DNA of 64,000 nucleotides from Siphonodentalium dalli (GCA_032622095.1 CP136065.1:205884151-205948150); one strand, 5' to 3'. Shown: positions 43,846 through 55,992, numbered from the stretch's first letter. Made by a program: numbers and translations. Notes: generated by a model from the sequence alone, not told the origin.

Positions 43846-46800
43846 AGTCTGGACGTGTTTTCCAAAAAGTAGACCCTTGACGGCATTTGTGTGGAAAAGT
43901 GGTAACCATAGTGATTTTACATGACTTAGGTATTTTCTACAAAATTAGCCACGATGCCAGTCCGATTTTCCTGTCCTTGACCTTCAAATCGTGAAAGAAA
44001 TGGCAGCCGAAATAATAAAAATTTCGCACTTATATCGGAATTAATCGCTATTATAGTTAATATAATATCACGTGCGGGTTTATTTTCCACTGGATTCATT
44101 ATAATAATATACAACTCTTTCAAATTAACCATAAATCTGACACCACAATCAAATATGGCGACCAAAATGGCGGCCGAAATGTGAAAATTTGCTACATTTT
44201 CGGAATTTTACCGCCTATCGTTTGTCTCTGTGGAGACAAATGGACATCTTTATATTGCATATCCAACTTATATAATAGTCATTTACGAACACGATGTGAC
44301 CATAATTTATATCCATGGCCGAATAGTTTGGCCCGATATTACTTCTTTCCAGATGCCGGTATTATCTGGTCAAAGCCGAATCGAAGCTAATAACGCATTG
44401 TCTGTTTCGAATCAGTGGGTGTTATTGTTATTATAACTCCACCCATGCATATATATGTGTAGGGGATACTCGGGATAGGATTCCTCTTATACCTGAGTTG
44501 ATGAATATTCACCCAAATCCAAGATGGTGGTCAAAATGGCGGCCAGAATTTGAAAAATCATTGGAAATCGCAGATTGTTTTCATCTGTGAACGTTATTGT
44601 CACGACAACTCCATCCATGCTTACCGTGGTGAGTTGCGAACACTGAGGCGAAGTGTTGTTCACCGAAAATCTCCTCATATTCACAACATGACAACTCCAT
44701 CCATGCGTACAGTTGAGAATGGAATATTGTCGCCAACTAATTATCCTACATCTCATGCAAAAAAATGCTTTCCTAAATCCAAAATGACGGCTAAAATTTG
44801 AAAACTCGTTATTTCTTTACTTTCTGTCAATGGGTGTTATTGTCACGAGAATTGTACCCATATTTACGCGTGGCTATGTAACATTGGCACGACGTATTCG
44901 TTTGTATTTAGCATTTAATACTCACAGCCAAGATGGTGGCCAAACTGATGGTGGTAGAAATTGAATAGTCGTTGATATTTCCAAGTACTAATTTCCACTT
45001 TTGTCATAATATCGATATGTATAGACGAACCGATATATAAATCATCTATCGATTCATGCATATAACGTGTTCAATTGACTAACATAGCTAGTATATTTGG
45101 GAAAGACGAAACCCCACAATTAATGATCACGATGTCATATTTCGTAATTCATTCTCCAGTAAGCGCCGATAGTGGCCGTAACCGTAGGTGACCGAATAGT
45201 CATATAACGACTTGTAATATTTAGAACATTTATTCTATTTTGCCACATTCAGAATTAACTGGACCAGCTCCCATCTCTTCGTCTGGTGAATCTAGCTCGA
45301 TCTCACCAACAAAGTATTCTACACTTCATGGGTCCCTCTAATCAAAACGTTTCAAGCAATCCATTTGCCGGAATCTAGCTCACGCTATTGAGTGTATACT
45401 AAATATGGTTGTGTGTCCTCTTGAAATACGGTCGATGAGAATACTTACTTTCAGAAGGTCACATCTATCTACTTCTTTCTAATATCTCATGGCGCTAACC
45501 ATATGTACGCATGTTAATCTTTCCAGTTAACTAGCCACGTCTCAATAGATGGTTTGTCAACTCACAAAACCAGCAACGCATTGACGTACATGGGCAACTC
45601 CAGCAGTGTTCCCAAGGTTGTTAGCTTTCCTAATCCCCTGGACTGGTGCCTCTCTGCATAATGTACCCACACGTCTTGACCATTATCCTAAGCTGTCTGT
45701 GTGACATCCAGCAATGATCTCGTCGAAGAGCTCCCGGCAGAGAAAATACACGTTTTGCTAGTTTGCTGGCAAGCGCCATGATGGCAATATCTCACCAACG
45801 CAACATTCCTCTAGCTTGTCTTCGCGTTGAACATGTCACACTTGTGTCCATGGAATTCATATTTTTTTAACCATACAGACAACTGCCCAGCGCGAGGATG
45901 ATAACAACGCATACCTTCATTCTTTGAATGACATATAAACAAACTGTCAAATGCATCGTCTTTCAAACAACACACAGCTATGGGGGAGGCTTATATAGTT
46001 GTACCAAGAGATACACGCATGATCCAGTTGATTCAAAACGACTTCCAAAACGGATGTGAAAATACAATTATAAAAACAAAGAAAGCAACGCAACGAATGA
46101 GATCCTGCCTGTATCTGAAACCTTCATGAAGCGGCGCTGCAGTTCATGATCCTATTTCGTTTCCACTATCATGACGCATGCCCACATCTTAGCACCGCGT
46201 GTATTGTTATCTGCTGGGAATTCTTGGACGAGATGACTGCTGGATGCCGCAGAAATTGTTTAGAATCATGGTCAAGTAGTGTGGATGCATTATGGTATTA
46301 TACGAAATTAGAAGAGAGGCATCCGTCAAAAGTTAGGCTAACAACCTTCGAAATCACAGTGGTTGTCCAGCTACGTTCTTAGTTTATGAACCATCAATTG
46401 AGAAGTGGCTATGTGATTGGGAAGATCACCAGGTGCACATAGTGTTGCCCATCAGGTCACCAAAGCTGAGAAAGACGTATATAGAGAGGATCCTCTGAAA
46501 GCTAGTATACCCATATACCGTATGCCGTTGTAGTTTATCTCGCAAGATGACGCTCAAATCCCATGTGTAGCAAATGAATTATACCATTACTACCACGAGT
46601 GAATCTTGCCAAGACTTCGGGGACAAAATCGTGATCTGGCACCGGAATATATACTGCTTGAAATATTCTGATTAGTGAGACCCTTCTTCCAGGAAGTTTA
46701 GAAGACTTTCTTGGTGTGAACGAGATAGATTAAGAGACGGACGCTGGTCCAGATAATTATTGTGGCAAATCGGAATAAACTCAGGTTGTTGTTCTATATC

Positions 46801-47847
46801 TTGCAAGTCATAATATGACTCTTCGCCGCACACACGGTTACGGACATAATCGGCACTTACTGGAGAATGGATCTCGAAAGGTCACATCACGATTATTCAT
46901 TGTGGGTTTTCGTCCTCACAAGATGCTACTAGCTGTGCTATGCGATTGGTGACGTTCTAAATAGGAAATGGCAGATATTGATATTGATATTATGAAAACA
47001 GTGGAAATTATAATGTGACAATGTCGACGAATTTCTGGCGCAAGTTTGACCACACCATCTTGACTGTGAGTATCAATTGTCCAACTCAAACGAATACTTA
47101 ATATCAATGTTCCCTAACAGATGGGTTATCGACGTGTTTCAAATTTCGATCGCCATTTAAGCCGCCATCTATGACTTGGGAATCCAATTTTTTGCATGAG
47201 ACGTAAGGTAATTACTTGGCCTCAGTATTCTCAAAACAAATGTGATTGAGTCGTCATGACAATAACGCCCAATGATGTGAATATGAGGTATTTTCGTTGA
47301 AATTTCAAATTATGTCCGATATTTTGGGCGCCATTTTGGATTTGGGAGACTTTTTATTGGATGCGATATAAGGACAATAGTTCACCTCAGTATTCCCAAT
47401 TCACCACAGTAAGCTTATATGGAGTTGTGACAATAAAGTTCACATATGGGAAAATCAGCGATTCAATTTCAATTTTCATTTTCAATTTGTGGCCGCCATC
47501 TTGGATTTTGGTGAATATTCACGAACTCACGTATAACAGGGATTTTCACCCTGGTATATCCTACAAACATATATGTATGCATGGCTGGAGTTATAATAAC
47601 AATAATTCCCACTCGTGTGTTAAGTGTTGACGCCGTATTTTATAATAAACCAATCATATAAATAAATCAGCTCTCTTTTGCTATGTTAATTCCGATATAC
47701 CAAAAAGGACACCAAAATCGGCCTGGCACCGTGGCTCATTTTGTTCAGCATATCCCAGTTATGTAAAATCACCTGAGTTACCACTTTTCCGTACAAATGC
47801 CGTTAACTCTACTTTCTATGCCCGTTTCACGAAAACACGTCCAGACT
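43846..47847. repeat. Giant 4.0-kb imperfect inverted repeat (possible foldback element)
   Basis: Left arm 43846-45940 and right arm 45960-47847 are diverged reverse complements. Anchors: agtctggacgtgttt (43846) against aaacacgtccagact (47833); acggcatttgt and aaaagtggtaac (43880) against their inverse (47785); aagatggtggtcaaaatgg (44522) against the inverse near 47500; cattctccagtaagcgccga (45150) against cattctccagtaagtgccga (minus strand near 46865). Each arm has old repeated units with the core aagatggcggccaaaatttg and aactccatccatgc, then a longer unique segment. In that segment faint coding-like frames recur in both arms (KPSIETWLVNWKD on the minus strand of the left arm, EPSIEKWLCDWED on the plus strand of the right arm, near 46405), family unknown. 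Arms differ by many indels. Two separate insertions in opposite orientation are an alternative. Confidence 0.7.
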
Positions 47848-49553
47848 ATTATTAAGAAATTGATAGTGTTTCCAGTTTTTTGTTTTTGTTTGCATGTACT
47901 GTACCAAGTCAACCCACATCATTGGGAGTGGGGGTTGTGCCAGTCAAGCAAAGACGTCCACCCAGTCTCAGCTATGAAAGTTTAGATGCGAAAACCCCTA
48001 CTGAAGAAACAAGCATGAGATGAATAAAACACAAAACAGTTACAAATAAACACATGACAAGAAAGTAAATATCATTCGAATGTTATCTACTTTCGGGAGA
48101 GGTGGATTGTATATACCGACTAATGCACCGGGAATTGTGGTATTTTAGGGCATTTCACTTTCAAGGCATCAATATAATTTCATCTAGCGTAATGTAGTTT
48201 TAAGTGAGAGAAAGATTTGGAGCAGTATCAAGCTGACATTACGCACCATTTTGTTGACGATAAGAACGCTAGGGATGTATTTGGTAATGGTTTGGTTGAA
48301 AGTGTATAATCTATCGCGTGGGAGGACACACTGAATTGGGAATCTGACCTTACTTCTGAACCAACAATCATGGTTCGAAGTTCGTGATTCGTATTAGGAA
48401 TTTTCCATCGTGAAAAAGTAATAATGGGATTCATACACTGACTGTCCATGTTCATGTAAATGGCAATAAAACACGACGGCGATCGCTCGGTCTAAAGCGG
48501 CCATTTCCTAATAAAACTATAACAGATTCTGGGGCAAAGAATATGATATCACAGCCACTCGGGCGGCCCGAAACATCACACAATCGCATAAATGAGAACG
48601 GAACGAACCAATGTTAACAATTCCTAGACACGATAATATTTGATTACATTAAATCAGAAATGAAGATTGTCTGTCGAGATGAATTATAGTTCCCATTGAA
48701 GCTTGCGATTTGATTGCGGTGGATACGTTATTCCCATCACCCTTATATTAATTCGGCTATGTTTATGGTCATTGTTATTCAGCGTGTTGACAGTACGTCC
48801 CATAAATATATACGACACTCAATTGTGGATCATTATTGCTTGGATTCGATTTCCTGTGAATCCCTCATTACCCAGTGTCAATATCATCCACTGACGATGT
48901 TGAGTACAACTTATTCCTATACGCGAAACTACACACATGTTCGATGTCAGGCGGCCAGCCATTTTTAAATTATTCGTCAATGCATGTCAGGTGAGCAATC
49001 TTACCAATATCTATCTCAACTATCTTACCAATATAACATCTCTTACAGCACCGATTTTTACAAGAATCTTGTAATTTCAGAGAAGTGCACATACAGCATG
49101 AATTTCGGAAGCTACAACACAGAATGATCACATTATACCACAGAATCCTGTTCAAAATGGTCCATAACAGATTAATGAATCGCCAGATCTGCGTGGGATT
49201 ATTTTTTCTACCTATAATGTGGTATTATATCTCACATTTCATTGGCATGTGAATGGCACATTTCAGAGACAACTGATGTACCACATTAACATTGAATTCC
49301 GATACGAGTCGCATGTTTCGCGCATTAAAGGGTGGGCGGCTTTCGTTGTATAGGTTATAATTTAGAAATAACATTTATCAAATTATGATCATTTACTCAA
49401 GAATATACTAATAGTATAGCATAATGATCGCTGGTTCGATCAAACCTGATTATAGAACAAATATATATGGATCTGCGTGCATGTCTCACTCAACATTTTA
49501 CACAGTTCATCTTCAAGGTTACGCCTCTGCCTGTGAGCATTTTGCACGTCACA
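47848..49553. other. Stretch without a recognised gene
   Basis: Frames at 48228-48455 (minus) and 48703-48968 (plus) show no motif. No array or terminal repeat was recognised. Confidence 0.3.
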
Positions 49554-49711
49554 TCAAGCCTTGAAATAGTGTGTCTGTCATTTGCAGAATGAGGTCCCCA
49601 GAGGGTGAATTTAGTGATGCTACCCCGCATTGCAAGCTAGCATAACCAAATTCACCCTCTGGGGACCTCATTCTGCAAATGGCAGACACACTATTTCAAG
49701 GCTTGTGTCAC
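49554..49711. repeat. Long near-perfect palindrome at a LINE edge
   Basis: Arms of 58 bp (tcaagccttgaaatagtgtg to cagagggtgaattt, and the inverse) differ at one position. The spacer is about 35 bp. The right arm is continuous with the coding sense of the following LINE relic, so the left arm looks like an inverted duplicate of LINE sequence. The near identity contrasts with the decay of the LINE. Confidence 0.85.
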
Positions 49712-49714
49712 ATA

Positions 49715-51450
49715 TTGAAAGCTTATATTCTTCTGCAGGCGAGCCATTACTTTCCGATCGCCGCTTGAAACTTGGTCTGAATTTTATGCAGCTCGCATTG
49801 CTGCAAATGTCTCGAATCCGGCACCTATACCGTGGTGTTGTATTAGTAGTTTGTTTCAGACTTATACGTCCATCATGTGGGTTACGGATGGAGCAATATA
49901 TTGTAGATGCTGGAGTTGATACTTATACCAAATACCGTCCGCATCAGTATTCCGCCGTCTATTCCTCTGTGGGTCATATCGAGACAAACTATACGCACAC
50001 ACAAATGAACCTTTTCAATAAGCCAAATATAAATTGTTTTCAATCATATGAGGCTTTTAAAGCCACATGGCGGTTTGCGCTCCAAAATACACATAATATT
50101 ATTCGCTTTTGATTTTTTCTCAGTATCGAAATAGGTCGATAAATATCTGAACTACCTTTCTACGAGTAATGAAAAATACAACTGTGAGTACCGCCATTTG
50201 CGCGACATGGAACAGAAAATAGCTTTCCTATATGGTAGTCTATTCCTGATATGGTATCAATAAAGAGCGTTTGTCTGACTTCTGGCGAAAAGTTGAAAAC
50301 GTTTGAAAAATGGCTGTGACTTTGGCAAGTGTTTTTCAGAGCACACGAAGCCGATATACCAATAGTTCGTTTATTTATCGACCTATCGTGCCCGTCGCTC
50401 AAAATTACGTTCGAATAAGCCATGTCCGTTTAATGCATTTCGATCGTCACATCAGAGGTGTACAAGTATTTTTACTGATGGTTCGAAGATGGATCTAAAA
50501 GTTTCTGCGGATGTCATATGTGGTGATACTGTTATTTCAAAACGTCGCTCTGACCATTCATCCATTTTATGGCAGAGTGCTCCTATTTTTAGCACTCGAA
50601 CTGATCGTAAATGACAGTTACCAAAAATATAATTTATACAGATTAATTATCAGGCATAAAAGCTATTGGTAATCATAAAATTGAACGTCCACTTATTGTT
50701 AGAAGTATTATACCGTTATCACACATTGACCATGGACAGATTTGATATTGATTTCTGTTGGATTACCGCTCATATTGTGAGTGTTGGTAACGAACGAGCT
50801 GATAAGGCTGCAAATACATTCTTGAACATTGTCTAGAGGACAGAAAGGTTATACATAATGATATCCTTTGTTGCACTGACCAACTTGTGGAGTGCGAGTG
50901 GCAAAACAATCTGAAAATAAGCTACATGAAATTCAGCCTGCAGTTGACCCATCTCGAGTTCAGCGGTTTACTCGTCGAGAGTCAGGTTTAACCAATTGAA
51001 AGATTGGGTATTCATTACTCACACTTATTTTTTTTATTAACAAATGATACTGCACCAAAATATGATTGTCGGGGCTACCCCGTATTCACAATGCAACTGG
51101 TGTTTATTCAATGTCCTAAATATTATAATGCAAGAGGGGGGAATACGTCCCCAAATTTTACATGAAAACATATTCATGTATTATAATCCAGTTATTTCAA
51201 TCCTATGTGAAATTGATATTTTTCAGTAAAATCTAGCTCAAATTGAATTTGAAATTGATGTGAAAAAATACTCATATGATTTACACATATATGTGTTATT
51301 ACTTGTCTACAGCTATCCAGTTTAGTCTCGTCCATAGTATGTTCTTACCTACACTATCATTTTATTGCGATCTTTCTCGTCGTTATATGACGTTATCTAA
51401 AACGACGTTGGACGCCATCCAAACAACCTAATGTTTTAATTGACTCCAGT
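49715..51450 (+). pseudogene. LINE with RNase H domain (I/Nimb-like), C-terminal relic
   Basis: The first frame reads HIESLYSSAGEPLLSDRRLK and LRMEQYIVDAGVD, matching the connection region after the reverse transcriptase (s.SLYaeaGepPL..RR). Repeat R (50055-50445) interrupts it. From about 50462 the frame reads SIFTDGSKMDLKVSADVICG, the start of the RNase H domain with its first catalytic Asp. Near 50750 FCWITAHIVSVGNERADKAA supplies the last catalytic Asp in the usual GNERAD setting. Later broken frames give the Cys-containing tail (ECP/QCPKYYN near 51100). A 3' UTR-like piece with aaaacgacgttggacgcc lies near 51390. It once encoded the replication enzyme of a LINE and is now non-functional. 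Confidence 0.85.
50055..50445 (+). repeat. Dispersed repeat R nested in the LINE
   Basis: Matches 33893-34345 over its length. It separates the LINE connection region from the RNase H domain, where LINEs normally have only a short linker, so it is read as a later insertion. No target duplication could be fixed by eye. Confidence 0.65.
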
Positions 51451-51589
51451 TTGGAAGTATGTGGAGTTTGGGAGTATGTGGAGTAGTTAAATTTATAGTA
51501 ACTGAAATTTTAATAATCTTAGAATAATGCAGGAATTGAATTTGTTCTACTCTTCTCGTAGTCAGAGCAACTGTCACTTAATAAAGAAC

Positions 51590-52110
51590 GAAACAGGTCA
51601 TTTATCCAACAGGATGTAACTTCTCGTTGGCATGGAAACAGTAAAGAACGTTCCTTATCAGTCTATTCCCGATAACATAAAGATTTAATTTTTTTCACGT
51701 TGGAACGAAACATTTAAAACAACTGGAAAATTACTATGTCGTCTGCAAGCACATTGTTATAGTATAAACAGCCTGTATTTATCTACCTATCTTACCCATC
51801 CTTACAAATTCAGTAGACATAATTTCGATGTTCAAACGAGCTATGTTCGTTTAACCATTTCAAGACTGGAGCTGCGCTGCTGTATCATTAAATACCCTGT
51901 GCCATAGGGAGCCTCGCATATATAAGAGAATGCTCTGCCTCACAATGTGATGGTAAACATCCCTATCGGGGAGACAAGCATATATAAGGGAGTGCTCTGC
52001 CTCACAATGTGATGGTAAACATCCCTATCGGAGACTCGCATATATAAGAGAATGCACGGGCACAGTTTTCGTAAAAATTAGGAAGCTCCAGTCATGGAAG
52101 GGTTAATAAG
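51590..52110 (+). repeat. Diverged repeat R copy split by a TTAA MITE
   Basis: The block agtctattcccgataaca, then gtatttatctacctatct, atttcgatgttcaaacgagc and tatgttcgttt aligns with repeat R. At the position where R has gtccgtttaatgc, this copy has a TTAA MITE (51855-52102) inserted into that TTAA. Confidence 0.55.
51855..52102. mobile_element. piggyBac-type MITE with third type of ends
   Basis: TTAA at 51851-51854 and 52103-52106 brackets ends CC.TT.CA.GACTGGAGCT and its inverse (ccatttcaagactggagct and agctccagtcatggaaggg). Inside are three catatataag motifs and a duplicated block (tgctctgcctcacaatgtga and tggtaaacatcc twice). The TATATAAG core is thus shared with families that have other ends. 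Confidence 0.75.
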
Positions 52111-52514
52111 TCTAACTTATTATTCGAAATACAAGTAATCTCAGGAACCAATCAAAAGCGTGCAATTACGTGGCTCTATGCTAATCAAAGGACATATAAA
52201 CACACGTCACTAAAAGTGCTGTCGGAATTACAGATGCAACCACGCCCGCGCACTAGGAATAATATGCAAGCGAATTTGATCTGTCAAGAGGCCCTAATTC
52301 TATCACTATACGTGTCACACTTATGTAGATTGGTGTATTCTGTGGTCAAAAAACTATATATATTATTCATAGTCTGTCACTTATGTATTACTGTGACTGT
52401 CACCGGAGCTAACAAAGCCTGACGTATCCAAATTAATGCACGTATGCTGTCGATATAAAATTAAATCAGGAAGTAACTGTAGAATTTCGATACATGTGCT
52501 CGTTCTTTTGAATC

Positions 52515-53200
52515 TGTAGCCCTCAGTCGATTGATTGATTGTTTATTGGTGATATAATGCAATACTTATGTTTATAACAATTACAATACAAGAAGAATAT
52601 AACATTATATCACCAGGGGATGTCATAATCTCGAGGACTGTCTTCCTGACACCCCCTGGCGCAGATTTGGTTATCACGGCCTGATTATATAATCAAGCCG
52701 TATGTACAAAAGACACATGAATGATTTAAAGTGGTGTCTCTGGTCCATACCTAAGCTTTTTCTTGAATGAGTATTTGGTGATTGCAGGAGAGATGATGCT
52801 CGGATATAAAGGTGAGTCAATTATCTTAATCACAAGCTATGGGTCTTACATAGTATCATTCATGCGATGCATTGGTGTTTCTACAGTCAATACATCGGGG
52901 ATTATCGCTATCTACTGTCAGTTGATAATGGCTGATAGCCTTATTAGTGCATTCAGCTTTGAATACAGATTTGCTCCAGATATTTTTCGTATCACAACTG
53001 ACGTCTGACCAAATGTTGATGAAAGAAAAGACTGGTAGTTCAGAGCTAAATGCTGTTTCCTGAGTATGTGATATTAATTGACCATATCGTCTGGTTTTGT
53101 TTTTTGACGTTTCAAAGTAATTAATAAATGAAGTTGGTAGCCTATTATAGTGCCAATCGTGCACGAAGAGTGATGCATGTAAACGATACAATTGAAGAGG
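52515..53200 (-). pseudogene. L2/CR1-like LINE C-terminus with (AATC)n tail
   Basis: On the minus strand, the 111-codon frame from 53191 reads YRLHASLFVHDWHYNRLPTS and FINYFETSKNKTRRYGQLIS, matching the end of L2/CR1-type reverse transcriptases (lq..lFmyk...LP..f...F......YnTR). The following NIWSDVSCDTKNIWSKSVFK fits the final block. After the stop comes a UTR with ccagggggtgtcaggaagac and an (AATC)n tail, seen on the plus strand as tcgattgattgattg at 52519-52533. The copy is 5'-truncated at about 53200. Confidence 0.75.
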
Positions 53201-53299
53201 AAATCGTGGTTCACGGCGTGTCCCGGTTAACCATCTCTATTCTTAATACGCATTGACGCATTCACTTTCGAAAACTACCTAAATTCTAGTAGTCAAAAT

Positions 53300-53655
53300 A
53301 ACATATTCACTTTGGCTAGATTCAGAACCAGAAATCATAAACTGCCAGTAGAATCGGGAAGTTGGAATAAGAGAGAGCAGCGTGTATGTACCTTGTGCAA
53401 TCTGAATGCAATCGGCGATGAAATACACTACCTGATTGATTGCCCAATCTTCTCCGATTTGAGGGAATCATTATTTCCTGTCTTTTCGAAAAGTACATAC
53501 AGTCTTGGTAAACTGAAAAGGCTTTTAAGAGGCACACGGCCATCTGTTTTAAAGAAAACGTGCAAAATGATAAAAACAGATTCAAACTTCCGTAGCTACC
53601 GGTTCTCCAGGTTAAATCCGGTAGCTTACACCTCACAGGGCGGCAGCCTGTAAAC
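53300..53655 (+). pseudogene. LINE C-terminal zinc-ribbon-like tail
   Basis: A 113-codon open frame (from Met 53312) reads RFRTRNHKLPVESGSWNKRE, RVCTLCNLNAIGDEIHYLID and CPIFSDLRESLFP, the same domain type as 36644-37200 but a different, diverged member. Only the 3' end of the LINE is present. It starts about 100 bp from the opposite-strand LINE truncated at 53200. Confidence 0.75.
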
Positions 53656-53751
53656 TGCCATAACACATTTTCTATTCTTATTTGTCAAACCCTGTGTCAC
53701 GTCCTGATGGCAAAATTAACTTGAATATGATTAATTAACTAATTACGTTAA

Positions 53752-53840
53752 CCAACGACCATCGGCATATTGTAGAATTGCATATATAAGAGAATGCAGC
53801 ACCAGAGCAACTAACGTCACGAACCACCGTAATGGAAGGG
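53752..53840. mobile_element. Very short TTAA MITE
   Basis: TTAA at 53748-53751 and 53841-53844 brackets 89 bp with a single catatataagagaatgca motif. The right end (ggaaggg) resembles that of 51855-52102, while the left end is weakly matched. It may be a deletion derivative. Confidence 0.55.
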
Positions 53841-54092
53841 TTAACTGAAATTATCGTTGAATTGCAAAGGGACATAATCCATGATTGGAAATAATGTAAA
53901 ATTATAAAAAATTAAAAGATATTGACATGTATAGGTAAATCCAAAACAATAACAGCTGAAAGTTAATATTGTTGTCTACATTTTTACCATACTCGTCGCT
54001 GAATTAGTTCAACTTCGATTATTTTTTGGTACGAAAAATTGTCTTAAAAATCATGAAGTTTCGTTGTCTTATAATTGTCCCAAATTTCACAA

Positions 54093-54290
54093 ACTTAACT
54101 TCATTAGCTTGATAATCTAGCTTGGTGCATGGCTGATTTAGTTTTGGATAACAAAAATACCAGGGCTGTCCCAAATTTGACAAACGACATCTTTACTTAA
54201 CTCCATTAGCTTGATACTCTAGCTTAGTGCATGGGTGATTTAGTTTTTGGAAAACAAAATACCAGGGCTGTTCGAACAGGCCATCTTTGG
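54093..54290. repeat. Tandem duplication of a segment of about 102 bp
   Basis: Two units share cattagcttgata.tctagct, gtgcatgg.tgatttagtttt and ataccagggctgt. Divergence is moderate. Confidence 0.75.
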
Positions 54291-55730
54291 GTTGTCTAAT
54301 TTACTATGATGATGGGGGTCCTGCTGAATATTTTAGATGCTAACAGGTCAAACTGGCGCTGCTACCATATTTTCTATAGTTGTCATTTTCGCGGTCTTTG
54401 CCCAATCCGAAGGAATCGAGGAAAAACCGCTATATGCATAATAATGACCATAATTGACACCACCGCAGCCATTATTGAAATATTTAAAATAGCCATGTTA
54501 TTGAATGTTTCATACAGATACTGGCTTTTTCTCAAATTAGCCCATTAAATCTCAACTTTAGAAAAATATAACGGTTCCTTTTCTTAACATCATCATTTGG
54601 CCCACCAACATCATAGCTATTCCGTAAGATTCACCGTCATCATAGCAATTTTGCAGGACCACTTAACCAGGGGTCCTCTAGTCATAGTCAAAATATAGCT
54701 CTTCCAGAGATGAAGATCCATCTCTCAACTAGATTCTGGAGTAATTAAATTAGTGCAATAATTGATTGCTTTCCTGTGAAAAGATATTGCAAAAACAAGC
54801 ATTCTATGACTCTTTCAAACCAAACAGTATTGTAAAACAATTTTTCCTACAACAAATGGGCCTCATGTATTTGAACCAGTAAACCACTGGACTAGATCAC
54901 TCTTTACGCTTTTGCGGATTCAGTCAATCATATTATTTCTAGCATAATGCTTCCGTTGTTGCTATCATATTAACTGGAAAACCTCTTCGTTACTAAATAC
55001 TCATTGACGAGTAGTTAGTTCCATTCAGATAATAATTTCAACAAACGGCTTATTATCTGTACAATTCCCACCAATGACTAGGAATCCTGCCTTATGCTTG
55101 TATTCCCTGAACATACCTCCAGATGAATAATAGACCATTCCAATGTACACATTTATACCTGAATATGGGGAATCCATTGGTAATAGAAAGGGTTACCCCC
55201 CCCCCCCCCCGTGAGGAAACCAACTTCCCAGTACAAGTGCACTGTACCAGTAATGTCACCCGATGTATGTCGTCACCTCTAGATCCAAATCGTGACAATC
55301 GCCGAACAGACAGAACTTCAGTTGTCTCACAACGTGTACGACATGATGCGCCATGGTGTTTCATATATTTGATAATAGTTAAGTATGGAGTGGTTCTCGG
55401 CATATTTTTACATCGCCGAGTATGCTTACGTTTCTACGACGTGAGAAATCCTACGTGAGAAATCACTCTCTCACTCGGGGAAGGACGTGTTGCGAGAACC
55501 CATGTGAACAAGTGGTATATAACTATAGATAACAGAAATGGTGTTCTTCTATTAATAAAGTGATTGCAGATATCCATATCGTCGATATGAACACCTTTCT
55601 AACATTATAAACTAGTAAGATGTGGGATATCTATACAATAGACACATTCGCATAATAATAATAAAACTAGAGGTCAGATTCCATGGAATCAGATATACTT
55701 CCATGGTATTCCATCCCATCCCATCCTATC
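54291..55730. other. Stretch without a recognised gene
   Basis: It contains a run of 15 C at 55196-55210 that follows gaaagggtta. Frames at 55092-55458 on both strands overlap each other and show no motif. Confidence 0.35.
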
Positions 55731-55733
55731 CCG

Positions 55734-55990
55734 ACCTGACCTTGGTCTTCAAAATGGTCAATCGAAGGTCAAATCGGGTAAAACAGACGGATTTCCACGA
55801 AATTTGATACCTTGGGGTACTTTTGTCCGGGGAGTCTTTTGGGCGGGTCAAGTCGTGACCCCGACCTGACATTGACCTTCTAAATGGTCAGTTCAATGTC
55901 AAATCGGGTAAAACGAATGGATTTCGACGAAATTTGATACCAAGGAAAACTTTTGTCCGGGGAGTGTTTTGGACAGGTCAAATCGTGACA
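55734..55990 (-). repeat. AGGTCA-rich repeat, inverted relative to 32387-32700
   Basis: Two units of about 129 bp, each with gacctgac.ttg, aaatggtca, gtcaaatcgggtaaaac, gatttc.acgaaatttgata and tttgtccggggagt. They are reverse complements of the units at 32387-32650, 23 kb away. Confidence 0.75.
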
Positions 55991-55992
55991 AT

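Noticed and set aside
46146-46382. 78-codon ORF in the giant palindrome as a host gene
   Set aside because: The matching frame in the other arm is broken and no family was recognised. It is kept only as a coding-like trace.
55123-55458. 111-codon ORF overlapping a 103-codon ORF on the other strand
   Set aside because: Mutually overlapping frames around a C15 run without any recognised motif.
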